The notes beneath the pieces are model-generated. The model made no database searches and was not told the origin of the DNA. It saw only the letters and a list, made by a program, of their open reading frames with translations. Position numbers and translations under genes: made by a program. From the NCBI RefSeq assembly GCF_963678635.1, contig NC_087067.1:57204388-57268387 (forward strand): a stretch of 64,000 bases of DNA, in the 5' to 3' direction. Source of the DNA: Symsagittifera roscoffensis (taxonomy: Eukaryota; Xenacoelomorpha; Acoela; Convolutidae). Below, in pieces: positions 1 through 13,389 of this stretch; position 1 is the stretch's first letter, and every line of letters starts with the position of its first letter.

Positions 1-2
1 CT

Positions 3-115
3 TCAGAGGGATTCCTCACTTTCCTCACCCGCTCATCCCAACTGGTGGAGCGGAAGATCACATCGGAGGTGGATGTGTACAAGCCTTACATACAGGAGGA
101 CGACGATAAGAGCTC
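3..115 (+). CDS. Partial exon, cytoplasmic dynein intermediate chain-like
   Basis: An open frame runs from the window edge to a splice donor. The translation has the pattern SEGFLTFLTR...LVER...VDVY..PYI followed by an acidic D/E/K stretch. This resembles the segment just before the WD40 repeats of cytoplasmic dynein intermediate chains (family pattern: SE-F--F--R---VERAL-E-VDIY-DYI, then an acidic stretch). That protein links the dynein heavy chain to cargo adaptors and dynactin. The exon would end at 115 because AGCTC is followed by GTGAGT (116-121), a strong donor, leaving a phase-2 junction. If it were not spliced, a TGA at 117-119 would end the frame. The upstream acceptor and the WD40 part lie outside the window or beyond the satellite. 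Only about 38 residues are visible, so family assignment is moderate. Confidence 0.5.
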
Positions 116-951
116 GTGAGTCTTATTACGATTTGATATTATGATTATTATCATTATTATTCGATATTATCATTACTGTCGATGACGATAAGTGTAACAC
201 TGGCTCAAACTAAACTATTTTAATCGAATCAGTCATTTGAAGACGCTACAGTTATTAAAGTTATCTGGGTTCTTCCATCAGGGGTTCTTTTTCTATTTAT
301 GAAGAAACGCTTTGAAATACATTTTGCCTGGTTTAACATTGTTTGTTCTGCCAATTTAAGGATACATTCTGTATGTATTCATGTTCATCTGCTTTTCATT
401 TTTGTGGTCATTGTAATTTAAGTTTCAAGGTGCCAATTTAAATAGTTTTTTTCTTATCACTGGCGTGGTGAACGAATTTAACTTTTTTTTTAATTTTGAC
501 GTTTTTTGGCCGAAAATTTGTATAACAGAATCTTTTATTCGAAATAAGTTCGGTTAAACAAATTGTTACTGCGATAATTTTGAAAAGCAAATTCACATTG
601 ATCAAATTCAATATTACTTGCGCGGTTGCAATAGATTTAGTGTCAATTTGAAAAAATTACAAAATTGAATTGGTTTTTAAAAATTGCTCCGTAGAGAAAT
701 AAAACTGAGCGGCTAATGAAGAATGAACTGAAAAGATGCCCTAGAGGGAGGGGTAATTGGGCGGAGGGGAAAGAAGAATGATGGGACTAGGTGTGTGGGC
801 GAGATGGTAGAGAAATGGGGTACCACAAATAAAAAAACAATGTTTTTCAAGTAAGTTTGTGGGATCTCTCCCCCCTCCCTTCCCCCCCCCCCCTATTAAG
901 GAATTGTGTGGGGGGGGGGGGGGGGGGTTGTTAAGTAGATTGAAAATAAGG
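116..951. other. Intron-like, AT-rich non-coding stretch
   Basis: This follows the splice donor at 116. It is AT-rich, with an ATT/ATC-rich low-complexity patch at about 126-180 and no ORF with recognisable content. A 64-codon frame at 859-1053 is only the translation of the homopolymers and the 27-bp repeat. I see no regulatory element. Confidence 0.5.
871..927. repeat. Poly-C tract facing a poly-G tract
   Basis: A 12-C run (882-893, preceded by further C-rich sequence from 871) and an 18-G run (910-927) are separated by 16 bases. The two arms are complementary and could fold into a GC hairpin, or the G-run could form a quadruplex. Exact run lengths are likely to be unreliable in the assembly. 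Confidence 0.9.
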
Positions 952-1110
952 GCTATCCGGGAACGACTTTGTTTTTCAGCTATCCGGGAACGAATTTATT
1001 TTTCGGCTATCCGGGAACAAACTTGTTTTTCGCCTATCCGAATACGAATTTAGTTTTTGGCTATCCGGGAACGAATTTATTTTTCGGCTATCTGGGTATT
1101 CGGCTCCATG
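952..1110 (+). repeat. 27-bp minisatellite, about six copies
   Basis: Copies start at 952, 979, 1006, 1033, 1060 and 1087, each beginning GCTATCCGGGAAC or a close variant and ending in a T-run plus C. The spacing is exactly 27, so one frame reads a nine-residue repeat (AIRERxxFS) through three to four copies, but a TAG interrupts the fourth. The last copy is the most diverged. I regard it as non-coding. Confidence 0.9.
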
Positions 1111-1875
1111 ACACGCCACCCAATATACAGCTCCAATGAACAAATTGGCGCAAGCTAGCCAAAAAAACCGGTCGGTAATGTCCTTGAGACAAATTGCGCT
1201 TTTTAGCGGTCAGCCTTAATCAAGGCTGAACCGAATATGCCAGAAAATCTGACACATGGGTACAAAAAAAATTCATCAAAAAACAGCAAAAAACAGTTTT
1301 TTTATTTGAAAAACTCAATCAGGAAGTAGAAAAGAGCTGGTCTCATTAATAAACAGTGTCTTGGAGGATATTTCGATCTATCATTTAAGACTAAAGAGAA
1401 ATTTTTTTTTTTAAAGTCTCAAAAAATTACAAGTGTTAACGTTGTAGGTCGAAACGCCAGGTTACTGGAAATAGGCGCAAAATGACGCACACATTGAGCA
1501 CTTAAACTGAAGATCAAAAAAAAATAAAGGGTTTCAGAGGGCTGGCTCAAGAGGCACAGCCCTCTGACCTGTACCCATATGCCAGAAAATCTGACACATG
1601 GGTACAAAGAAAAATCATCAAAAAACAGCAAAAAACAGTTTTTTTATTTGAAAAACTCAATCAGGAAGTAGAAAAGAGCTGGTCTCATTAATAAACAGTG
1701 TCTTGGAGGATATTTCGATCTATCATTTAAGACTAAAGAGAAATTTTTTTTTTTTAAAGTTTCAAAAAATTACAAGTGTTAACTTTGTAGGTCGAAAACC
1801 CAGATTACTGGAAATAGGCGCAAAACGACGCACAAATTGAGCACTTAAACTGAAAATTAAAAAAAAATAAAGGGT

Positions 1876-1911
1876 GTCAGAGGGCTGGCTCAAGAGGCAC
1901 AGCCCTCTGAC
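1876..1911. repeat. Representative satellite hairpin 1 (12-bp perfect stem)
   Basis: The arms at 1876-1887 and 1900-1911 are perfect reverse complements around a 12-nt loop (GCTCAAGAGGCA). The same structure recurs in essentially every monomer of both arrays, sometimes with one arm mutated (for example near 2570, 5698, 7065, 11819, 58853 and 59204). Confidence 0.9.
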
Positions 1912-1912
1912 C

Positions 1913-1949
1913 TGTACCCATATGCCAGAAAATCTGACACATGGGTACA
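1913..1949. repeat. Representative satellite hairpin 2 (9-bp perfect stem)
   Basis: TGTACCCAT (1913-1921) pairs with ATGGGTACA (1941-1949) around a 19-nt loop. It starts one base after hairpin 1, so every monomer carries two adjacent stem-loops. Variant monomers with TACCCAAATGCCAGAAG or TTGATAC weaken the stem. Confidence 0.9.
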
Positions 1950-4900
1950 AAAAAAAATCATCGAAAAAAACAGCAAAAAACAGTTTTTTTATTTGAAAAA
2001 CTCAATCAGGAAGTAGAAAAGAGCTGGTCTCATTAATAAACAGTGTCTTGGAGGATATTTCGATCTATCATTTAAGACTAAAGAGAATTTTTTTTTTAAA
2101 GTTTCAAAAAATTACAAGTGTTAACTTTGTAGGTCGAAACCCCAGATTACTGGAAATAGGCGCAAAATGACGCACACATTGAGCACTTAAACTGCAGATC
2201 AAAAAAAAATAAAGGGGGTCAGAGGGCTGGCTCAAGAGGCACATCCCTCTGACCTGTACCCATATGCCAGAAAAGCTGACACATGGGACAAAAAAAATGA
2301 TCAAAAACAGCAAAAAACAGTTTTTTAATTTAAAAAACTCAATCAGGAAGTAGAAAAGAGCTGTTCTTTTTAATAAACAGTGTCTTGGAGTATATTTTGA
2401 TCTATCATTTAAGTCTTAAAGAGATTTTTTTTTTGAAAAAAAAGTTTCAAAAAAATACAAGTGTTAACTTTGTAGGTCCAGACCCCAGATTACTGGAAAT
2501 AGGCGCAAAATGACGCACACATTGAGCACTTAAACTGAAGATCAAAAAAAATTAAGGGTGTCAGAGGTCTGGCTCAAGAGACACAGCCCTCTGACCTGTA
2601 CCCATATGCCAGAAAATCTGACACATGGGTACAAAAAATAATCATCAAAAAAAAGCAAAAAACAGTTTTTTTTAAAACAATCACTCAGGAAGTGGAAAAG
2701 AGCTGGTCTTTTTATAAAAACTGTGTCTTAGAGGATATTTTGTTCTATCATTTAAGACTAAAAGAGAACTTTTTTTTTTGAAAAAAAAAGTTTCAAAAAA
2801 TTTTAAGTGTTAACTTCGTAGGTCCAGACCCCAGATTACTGGAAATAGGCGCAAAATGACGCACACATTGAGCACTTAAACTGAAGATCAAAAAAAATAA
2901 AGGGTTTCAGAGGGCTGGCTCAAGAGGCACAGCCCTCTGACCTGTACCCATATGCCAGAAAATATGACACATGGGTACAAAAAAAAATTATCAAAAAACA
3001 GCTAAAAACAGTTTTTTTTTAAAAACAATCACGCAGGAAGTAGAAAAAAGCTGGTCTTATTAATAAACAGTGTCTTGGAGGATATTTTGATCTATCATTT
3101 AAGACTTAAAGTGAATTTTTTTTTTCGGAAAAAAAGTTTCAAAAAATTACAAGTGTTACTTTGTAGGTCCAGACCCCAGATTACTGGAAATAGGCGCAAA
3201 ATGATGCACACATTGAGCACTTAAACTGAAGATAAAAAAGAAATAATGAGTGTCAGAGGGCTGGCTCAAGAGGCACAGCCCTCTGACCTGTACCCTTATG
3301 CCAGAAAATTTGACACATGGGTGCAAAAAAAATCATCAAAAAACAGCAAAAAACAGTTTTCTTTGTTTAAAAAATTCAACCAGGAAGAAGAAAAGAGCTG
3401 GTCTTATTAATTAACAGTGTCTTGGAGGATATTTTGATCTATCATTTAAGACTTACAGAGAATTTTTTTTTTTTGAAAAAAAAAGTTTCAAAAAATTACA
3501 AAAGTTAACTTTGTAGGTTCAGACCCCAGATTACTGGAAATAGGGGCAAAATGACGCACACATTGAGCAATTAAACTGAAGATCAAAAATAAATAAAGGG
3601 TTTCAGAGGGCTGGCTCAAGAGGCACAGCCCTCTGACCTGTACCCATATGCCAGAAAATCTGACACATGGGTACAAAAAAAATCATCGAAAAAAACAGCA
3701 AAAAACAGTTTTTTTATTTGAAAAACTCAATCAGGAAGTAGAAAAGAGCTGGTCTCATTAATAAACAGTGTCTTGGAGGATTTTTCGATCTATCATTTAA
3801 GACTAAAGAGAATTTTTTTTTTAAAGTTTCAAAAAATTACAAGTGTTAACTTTGTAGGTCGAAACCCCAGATTACTGGAAATAGGCGCAAAATGACGCAC
3901 ACATTGAGCACTTAAACTGCAGATCAAAAAAAAAATAAAGGGTGTCAGAGGGCTGGCTCAAGAGGCACAGCCCTCTGACCTGTACCCATATGCCAGAAAA
4001 GCTGACACATGGGACAAAAAAAAACATCAAAAACAGCAAAAAACAGTTTTTTAATTTAAAAAACTCAATCAGGAAGTAGAAAAGAGCTGTTCTTTTTAAT
4101 AAACAGTGTCTTGGAGTATATTTTGATCTTTCATTTAAGACTTAAAGAGATTTTTTTTTGAAAAAAAAGTTTCAAAAAAATACAAGTGTTAACTTTGTAG
4201 GTCCAGACCCCAGATTACTGGAAATAGGCGCAAAATGACGCACACATTGAGCACTTAAACTGAAGATCAAAAAAAATTAAGGGTATCAGAGGGCTGGCTC
4301 AAGAGGCACAGCCCTCTGACCTGTACCCATATGCCAGAAAATCTGACACATGGGTACAAAAAATAATCATCAAAAAAAAGCAAAAAACAGTTTTTTTTAA
4401 AACAATCACTCAGGAAGTGGAAAAGAGCTGGTATTTTTATAAAAACTGTGTCTTAGAGGATATTTTGATCTATCATTTAAGACTAAAAGAGAACTTTTTT
4501 TTTTGAAAAAAAAAGTTTCAAAAAATTTTAAGTGTTAACTTCGTAGGTCCAGACCCCAGATTACTGGAAATAGGCGCAAAATGACGCACACATTGAGCAC
4601 TTAAACTGAAGATCAAAAAAAAGGGTTTCAGAGGGCTGGCTCAAGAGGCACAGCCCTCTGACCTGTACCCATATGCCAGAAAATATGACACATGGGTACA
4701 AAAAAAAAATCATCAAAAAACAGCTAAAAACTGTTTTTTCTTAAAACAATCACTCAGGAAGTAGAAAAAAGCTGGTCTTATTAATAAACAGTGTCTTGGA
4801 GGATATTTTGATCTATCATTTAAGACTTAAAGTGAATTTTTTTTTTTCGGAAAAAAAAGTTTCAAAAAATTACAAGTGTTACTTTGTAGGTCCAGACCCC

Positions 4901-5207
4901 AGATTACTGGAAATAGGCGCAAAATGATGCACACATTGAGCACTTAAACTGAAGATAAAAAAAATAAAGGGCGTCAGAGGGCTGGCTCAAGAGGCACAGC
5001 CCTCTGACCTGTACCCTTATGCCAGAAAATCTGACACATGGGTGCAAAAAAAATCATCAAAAAACAGCAAAAAACAGTTTTCTTTGTTTAAAAAATTCAA
5101 CCAGGAAGTAGAAAAGAGCTGGTCTTATTAATTAACAGTGTCTTGGAGGATATTTTGATCTATCATTTAAGACTTACAGAGAATTTTTTTTTTTTGAAAA
5201 AAAAGTT

Positions 5208-6790
5208 TCAAAAAATTACAAGTGTTAACTTTGTAGGTTCAGACCCCAGATTACTGGAAATAGGGGCAAAATGACGCACACATTGAGCAATTAAACTGAA
5301 GATCAAAAATAAATAAAGGGTGTCAGAGGGCCGGCTCAAGAGGCACAGCCCTCTGACCTGTACCCATATGCCAGAAAATCTGACACATGGGTACAAAAAA
5401 AAATCATCAAAAAACAGCTAAAAACAGTTTTTTTTTTAAAACAATCACTCAGGAAGTAGAAAAAAGCTGGTCTTATTAATAAACAGTGTCTTAGAGGATA
5501 TTTTGATCTATCATTTAAGACTTAAAGTGAATTTTGTTTTTCGGAAAAAAAAGTTTCAAAAAATTACAAGTGTTACTTTGTAGGTCCAGACCCCAGATTA
5601 CTGGAAATAGGCGCAAAATGATGCACACATTGAGCACTTAAACTGAAGATAAAAAAGAAATAAAGGGTGTCAGAGGGCTGGCTCAAGAGGCACAGCCCTG
5701 TGACCTGTACCCTTATGCCAGAAAATCTGACACATGGGTGCAAAAAAAATCATCAAAAAACAGCAAAAAACAGTTTTCTTTGTTTAAAAAGTTCAACCAG
5801 GAAGTAGAAAAGAGCTGGTCTTATTAATTAACAGTGTCTTGGAGGATATTTTGATCTATCATTTAAGACTTACAGAGAATTTTTTTTTTTGAAAAAAAAA
5901 GTTTCAAAAAATTACAAGTGTTAACTTTGTAGGTTCAGACCCCAGATTACTGGAAATAGGGGCAAAATGACGCACACATTGAGCAATTAAACTGAAGATC
6001 AAAAATAAATAAAAGGTGTCAGAGGGCTGGCTCAAGAGGCACAGCCCTCTGACCTGTACCCATATGCCAGAAAATCTGACACATGGGTACAAAAAAAATC
6101 ATCAAAAAACAGCAAAAAACAGTTTTCTTTGTTTAAAAAGTTCAACCAGGAAGTAGAAAAGAGCTGGTCTTATTAATTAACAGTGTCTTGGAGGATATTT
6201 TGATCTATCATTTAAGACTTAAAGTGAATTTTGTTTTTCGGAAAAAAAAGTTTCAAAAAATTACAAGTGTTACTTTGTAGGTCCAGACCCCAGATTACTG
6301 GAAATAGGCGCAAAATGATGCACACATTGAGCACTTAAACTGAAGATAAAAAAGAAATAAAGGGTGTCAGAGGGCTGGCTCAAGAGGCACAGCCCTGTGA
6401 CCTGTACCCTTATGCCAGAAAATCTGACACATGGGTGCAAAAAAAATCATCAAAAAACAGCAAAAAACAGTTTTCTTTGTTTAAAAAGTTCAACCAGGAA
6501 GTAGAAAAGAGCTGGTCTTATTAATTAACAGTGTCTTGGAGGATATTTTGATCTATCATTTAAGACTTACAGAGAATTTTTTTTTTGAAAAAAAAAGTTT
6601 CAAAAAATTACAAGTGTTAACTTTGTAGGTTCAGACCCCAGATTACTGGAAATAGGGGCAAAATGACGCACACATTGAGCAATTAAACTGAAGATCAAAA
6701 ATAAATAAAAGGTGTCAGAGGGCTGGCTCAAGAGGCACAGCCCTCTGACCTGTACCCATATGCCAGAAAATCTGACACATGGGTACAAAA
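5208..6790 (+). repeat. Dimeric higher-order repeat, 696-bp period
   Basis: Monomer pairs repeat almost exactly at a shift of 696 bp (blocks starting about 5208, 5904 and 6600). Alternating monomers carry GGTTCAGACCCC with AGGGGCAAAATGACG, or GGTCCAGACCCC with AGGCGCAAAATGATG. This shows that recent amplification acted on two-monomer units here. Confidence 0.8.
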
Positions 6791-7987
6791 AAAATCATCA
6801 AAAAACAGCAAAAAACAGTTTGTTTACTTAAAAATTCAATCAGGAAGTAAAAAAGAGCTGATTTTATTAATAAACAGTGTCTTGGAGGATATTTTGATCT
6901 ATCACTTAAGACTTGAAGGGAATTTTGTTTTTTTTTTTGAAAAAAAAAGTTTCAAAAAATTGCAAGTATTAACTTTGTAGGTCCAGACCCCAGATTACTG
7001 GAAATAGGCGCAAAATGACGCACACATTGAGCACTTAAACTGAAGATCAAAAAAATAAAGGGTGTCCGAGGGCTGGCTCAAGAGGCACAGCCCTCTGACC
7101 TGTACCCATATGCCAGAAAATCTGACACATGGGTACAAAAAAAAATCATCAAAAACAGCAAAAAACAGTTTTTTTATTTAAAAAATTCAATCAAGAAGAA
7201 GAAAAGAGCTGGTCTTGTTAAAAAACAGTGTCTTGGAGGATATTTTGATCTATCATTTAAGACTAAAAGAGAATTTTTTTTTTTTGAAAAAAAAGTTTCA
7301 AAAAATTACAAGTGTTAACTTTGTAGGTCCAAACCCCAGATTACTGGAAATAGGCGCAAAATGACGCACACTTTGAGCACTTAAACTGAAGATCAAAAAA
7401 ATAAAGGGTGTCCGAGGGCTGGCTCAAGAGGCACAGCCCTCTGACCTGTACCCATATGCCAGAAAATCTGACACATGGGTACAAAACAAATCATCAAAAA
7501 ACAGCAAAAAACTTTTTTTTTAATTTAAAAAACTCAATCAGGAAGTAGAAAAGAGCTGTTCTTTTTGATAAACAGTGTCTTGGAGTATATTTTGATCTAT
7601 CATTTAAGACTTAAAGAGAAGTTTTTTTTTTTGAAAAAAAGTTTCAAAAAATTTTAAGTGTTAACTTCGTAGGTCCAGACCCCAGATTACTGGAAATAGG
7701 CGCAAAATGACGCACACATTGAGCACTTAAACTGAAGATCAAAAAAAGTAAAGGGTGTCAGAGGGCTAGCTCAAGAGGCACAGCCCTCTGACCTGTACCC
7801 GTATGCCAGAAAATCTGACACATGGGTACAAAAAAAATCATCAAAAAACAGCAAAAAACAGTTTTTTTTTAAACAATCACTCAGGAAGTGGAAAAGAGCT
7901 GGTCTTTTAATAAAAACTGTGTCTTAGAGGATATTTTGATCTATCATTTAAGACTTAAAGAGAACTTTTTTTTTTGAAAAAAAAGTT

Positions 7988-9610
7988 TCAAAAAATTTTA
8001 AGTGTTAACTCCGTAGGTCCAGACCCCAGATTACTGGAAATAGGCGCAAAATGACGCACACATTGAGCACTTAAACTGAAGATCAAAAAAAAATAAAGTG
8101 TGTCAGAGGGCTGGCTCAAGAGGCACAGCCCTCTGACCTGTACCCGTATGCCAGAAAATCTGACACATGGGTACAAAATAAAATCATCAAAAAACAGCAA
8201 AAAACAGTTTTCTTTGTTAAAAAAATTCAATCAGGAAGTAGAAAAGAGCTGGTCTTATTATTAAACAGTGTATTGGAGGATATTTTGATCTATCATTTAA
8301 GACTAAAAGTGAATTTTTTTTTTGTAAAAAAGTTTCAAAAATTACAAGTGTTAACTTTGTAGGTCGAAACCCCAGATTACTGGAAATAGGCGCAAAATGA
8401 CGCACACATTGAGCACTTAAACTGCAGATCAAAAAAAGTAAAGGGTGTCAGAGGGCTAGCTCAAGAGGCACAGCCCTCTGACCTGTACCCATATGCCAGA
8501 AAAGCTGACACATGGGTACAAAAAAAAATCATCAAAAACAGCAAAAAACAGTTTTTTAATTTAAAAAACTCAATCAGGAAGTAGAAAAGAGCTGTTCTTT
8601 TTAACAAACAGTGTCTTGGAGTATATTTTGATCTATCATTTAAGACTTAAAGAGATTTTTTTTTGAAAAAAAAAGTTTCAAAAAAATACAAGTGTTAACT
8701 TTGTAGGTCCAGACCCCAGATTACTGGAAAAAGGCGCAAAATGACACCCACATTGAACACTTAAACTGAAGATCAAAAAAAGTAAAGGGCGTCAGAGGGC
8801 TAGCTCAAGAGTCACAGCCCTCAGACCTGTACCCGTATGCCAGAAAATCTGACACATGGGTGCAAAAAAAAATCATCAAAAAACAGCAAAAAACAGTTTT
8901 TTTTTAAACAATCACTCAGGAAGTGGAAAAGAGCTGGTCTTTTAATAAAAACTGTGTCTTAGAGGATATTTTGATCTATCATTTAAGACTTAAAGAGAAC
9001 TTTTTTTTTTGAAAAAAAAGTTTCAAAAAATTTTAAGTGTTAACTCCGTAGGTCCAGACCCCAGATTACTGGAAATAGGCGCAAAATGACGCACACATTG
9101 AGCACTTAAACTGAAGATCAAAAAAAATAAAGTGTGTCAGAGGGCTGGCTCAAGAGGCACAGCCCTCTGACCTGTACCCGTATGCCAGAAAATCTGCCAC
9201 ATGGGTACAAAATAAAATCATCAAAAAACAGCAAAAAACAGTTTTTTTTTAAACAATCACTCAGGAAGTGGAAAAGAGCTGGTCTTTTAATAAAAACTGT
9301 GTCTTAGAGGATATTTTGATCTATCATTTAAGACTTAAAGAGAACTTTTTTTTTTGAAAAAAAAGTTTCAAAAAATTTTAAGTGTTAACTCCGTAGGTCC
9401 AGACCCCAGATTACTGGAAATAGGCGCAAAATGACGCACACATTGAGCACTTAAACTGAAGATCAAAAAAAAATAAAGTGTGTCAGAGGGCTGGCTCAAG
9501 AGGCACAGCCCTCTGACCTGTACCCGTATGCCAGAAAATCTGCCACATGGGTACAAAATAAAATCATCAAAAAACAGCAAAAAACAGTTTTTTTTGTTAA
9601 AAAAATTCAA
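7988..9610 (+). repeat. Four-monomer duplication, 1380-bp shift
   Basis: The block at about 7988-8230 reappears at about 9368-9610 with almost no changes, a shift of 1380 bp (four monomers). Shared marker variants include CTCCGTAGGTCCAGACCCC and TAAAGTGTGTCAGAGG. Confidence 0.75.
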
Positions 9611-11400
9611 TCAGGAAGTAGAAAAGAGCTGGTCTTATTATTAAACAGTGTATTGGAGGATATTTTGATCTATCATTTAAGACTAAAAGTGAATTATTTT
9701 TTTGAAAAAAAAGTTTCAAAAATTACAAGTGTTAACTTTGTAGGTCGAAACCCCAGATTACTGGAAATAGGCGCAAAATGACGCACACATTGAGCACTTA
9801 AACTGCAGATCAAAATAAATTCAAGGGTGTCAGAGGGCTGGCTCAAGAGGCACAGCCCTCTGACCTGTACCCATATGCCAGAAAAGCTGACACATGGGTA
9901 CAAAAAAAATCATCAAAAACAGCAAAAAACAGTTTTTTAATTCAAAAAACTCAATCAGGAAGTAGAAAAGAGCTCTTCTTTTAATAAACAGTGTCTTGGA
10001 GTATATTTTGATCTATCCTTTAAGACTTAAAGAGATTTTCTTTTGAAAAAAAAAGTTTCAAAAAAATACAAGTGTTAACTTTGTAGGTCCAGACCCCAGA
10101 TTACTGGAAATAGGCGCAAAATGACACACACATTGATCACTTAAACTGAAGATCAAAAAAAAATAAAGGGTTTCAGAGGGCTGGCTCAAGAGGCACAGCC
10201 CTCTGACCTGTACCCATATGCCAGAAAATCTGACACATGGGTACAAAAAAAAATCATCAAAAAACAGCTAAAAACAGTTTTTTTTAAAACAATCACTCAG
10301 GAAGTAGAAAAAAGCTGGTCTTATTAATAAACAGTGTCTTGGAGGATATTTTGATCTATCATTTAAGACTTAAAAAGAATTTTTTTTTTTCGGAAAAAAA
10401 AGTTTCAAAAAATTACAAGTGTTACTTTGTAGGTCCAGACCCCAGATTACTGGAAATAGGCGCAAAATGATGCACACATTGAGCACTTAAACTGAAGATA
10501 AAAAAGAAATAAAGGGTGTCAGAGGGCTGGCTCAAGAGGCACAGCCCTCTGACCTGTACCCTTATGCCAGAGAACTTTTTTTTTTTTGAAAAAAAAGTTT
10601 CAAAAATTTTAAGTGTTAACTCCGTAGGTCCAGACCCCAGATTAGTGGAAATAGGCGCAAAATGACGTACACATTGAGCACTTAAACTGAAGATCAAAAA
10701 AAGTACAGGGTGTCAGAGGGCTGGCTCAAGAGGCACAGCCCTCTGACCTGTACCCATATGCCAGAAAATCTGACACATGGGTACAAAAAAAAATCATCAA
10801 AAAAGAGCAAAAAACTTTTTTTATTTAAAAAACTCAATCAAGAAGTGGAAAAGAGCTGTTCTTTTTAAAAAACAGTGTCTTGGAGGATATTTTGATCTAT
10901 CATTTAAGACTAAAAGAGATTTTTTTTTTTTGAAAAAAAAGTTTCAAAAAATTACAAGTGTTAACTTTGTAGGTCCAGACCCCAGATTACTGGAAATAGG
11001 CGCAAAATGACGCACACATTGATGAGCACTTAAACTGAAGATCAAAAAAAATAAAGGGTGTCAGAGGGCTGACTCAAGAGGCACAGCCCTCTGACCTGTA
11101 CCCAAATGCCAGAAGATCTGACACATGGATACAAAAAAAAATCGTCAAAAAAACAGCATAAAACAGTTTTTTTTTTAAAACAATCACTCAGGAAGTGGAA
11201 AACAGCTGGTCTTATTAATTAACAGTGTCTTGGAGGATATTTTGATCTATCATTTAAGACTTACAGAGTTTTTTTTTGAAAAAAAGTTTCAAAAAATTAC
11301 AAGTGTTAACTTTGTAGGTTCAGACCCCAGATTACTGGAAATAGGGGCAAAATGACGCACACATTGAGCAATTAAACTGAAGATCAAAAACAAATAAAGG

Positions 11401-11977
11401 GTGTCAGAGGGCTGGCTCAAGAGGCACAACCCTCTGACCTGTACCTATATGCCAGAAAATCTGACACATGGGTACAAAAAAAACATGAAAAAACAGCAAA
11501 AAACAGTTTCATGGGTGCAAAAAAAATCATCAAAAAACAGCAAAAAACAGTTTGTTTACTTAAAAAATTCAATCAGGAAGTAAAAAAGAGCTGATCCTAT
11601 TATTAAACAGTGTCTTGGAGGATATTTTGATCTATCATTTAAGACTTGAAGGGAATTTTGTTTTTTTTTTTTAAAAAAAAGTTTCAAAAAATTGCAAGTG
11701 TTAACTTTGTAGGTCCAGACCCCAGATTACTGGAAATAGGCGCAAAATGACGCACACATTGAGCACTTAAACTGAAGATAAAAAGAAATAAAGGGTGTCA
11801 GAGGGCTGGCTCAAGAGGCACAACCCTCTGACCTGTACCTATATGCCAGAAAATCTGACACATGGGTACAAAAAAAACATGAAAAAACAGCAAAAAACAG
11901 TTTCATGGGTGCAAAAAAAATCATCAAAAAACAGCAAAAAACAGTTTGTTTACTTAAAAAATTCAATCAGGAAGTAA
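11401..11977 (+). repeat. 394-bp variant monomers with an internal duplication
   Basis: Two consecutive near-identical monomers are 394 bp apart instead of about 345. The extra length is an internal repeat of the ACAGCAAAAAACAGTTT block joined to CATGGGTGCAAAAAAAATCATC. The same variant recurs near 17400-17500 and 20880-20980, which links those regions by descent. Confidence 0.85.
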
Positions 11978-13389
11978 AAAAGAGCTGATCCTATTAATAA
12001 ACAGTGTCTTGGAGGATATTTTGATCTATCATTTAAGACTTGAAGGGAATTTTGTTTTTTTTTTTTAAAAAAAAGTTTCAAAAAATTGCAAGTGTTAACT
12101 TTGTAGGTCCAGACCCCAGATTACTGGAAATAGGCGCAAAATGACGCACACATTGAGCACTTAAACTGAAGATAAAAAGAAATAAAGGGTGTCAGAGGGC
12201 TGGCTCAAGAGGCACAGCCCTCTGACCTGTACCCATATGCCAGAAAATCTGACACATGGGTACAAAAAAATCATCAAAAAACAGCAAAAAACCGTTTTTT
12301 TTTGTTTAAAAAATTCAACCAGGAAGTAGAAAAAGCTGGTCCTATTAATTAATAGTGTCTTGGAGGATATTTCGATCTATCATTTAAGACTAAAAGAGAA
12401 TTTTTTTTTTTCTAAGTTTCAAAAAATTACAAGGGTTAACTTTGTAGGTTCAGACCCCAGATTACTGGAAATAGGGGCAAAATGACGCACACATTGAGCA
12501 ATTAAACTGAAGATCAAAAACAAATAAAGGGTGTCAGAGGGCTGGCTCAAGAGGCACAGCCCTCTGACCTGTACCCATATGCCAGAAAATCTGACACATG
12601 GGTGCAAAAAAAATCATCAAAAAACAGCAAAAAACAGTTTGTTTACTTAAAAAATTCAATCAGGAAGTAAAAAAGAGCTGATCTTATTAATAAACAGTGT
12701 CTTGGAGGATATTTTGATCTATCATTTAAGACTTGAAGGGAATTTTGTATTTTTTTTTGAAAAAAAAGTTTCAAAAAATTGCAAGTGTTAACTTTGTAGT
12801 TCCAGACCCCAGATTACTGGAAATAGGCGCAAAATGACGCACACATTAAGCACTTAAAGTGAAGATCAAAAAAATAAAGGGTGTCAGAGGGCTGGCTCAA
12901 GAGGCACAGCCCTCTGACCTGTACCCATATGCCAGAAAATCTGACTCATTGATACAAAAAAATCATCAAAAAACAGTTTTCTTTGTTTAAAAAATTCAAC
13001 CAGGAAGTAGAAAAGAGCTGGTTTTATTAATAAACAGTGTCTTGGAGGATATTTTGATCTATCATTTAAGACTTAAAGAGAAGTTTTTTTTTGAAAAAAA
13101 AATTTCAAAAAACTACAAGTGTTAACTTTGTCGGTCCAGACCCCAGATTACTGGAAATAGGCGCAAAATGACGCACACATTGAGCAATTAAACTGAAGAT
13201 CCAAAAAAATAAAGGGTTTCAGAGGGCTGGCTCAAGAGGCACAGCCCTCTGACCTGTACCCATATGCCAGAAAATCTGACACATGGATACAAAAAAAAAT
13301 CATCAAAAAACAGTTTTTTTTTGTTTAAAAATTCAACCAGGAAGTAGAAAAGAGCTGGTTTTATTAAAAAACAGTGTCTTGGATGATAT

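Noticed and set aside
1876-1949. Hammerhead or other self-cleaving ribozyme in the satellite monomer
   Set aside because: Stem-loops are present, but the hammerhead core (CUGAUGA and GAAA around a three-way junction) is absent on both strands.
5208-5260. Pol III B box in the satellite (GGTTCAGACCCC)
   Set aside because: One base off the consensus in some monomers and further off in GGTCCAGACCCC monomers, and no matching A box at a suitable distance.
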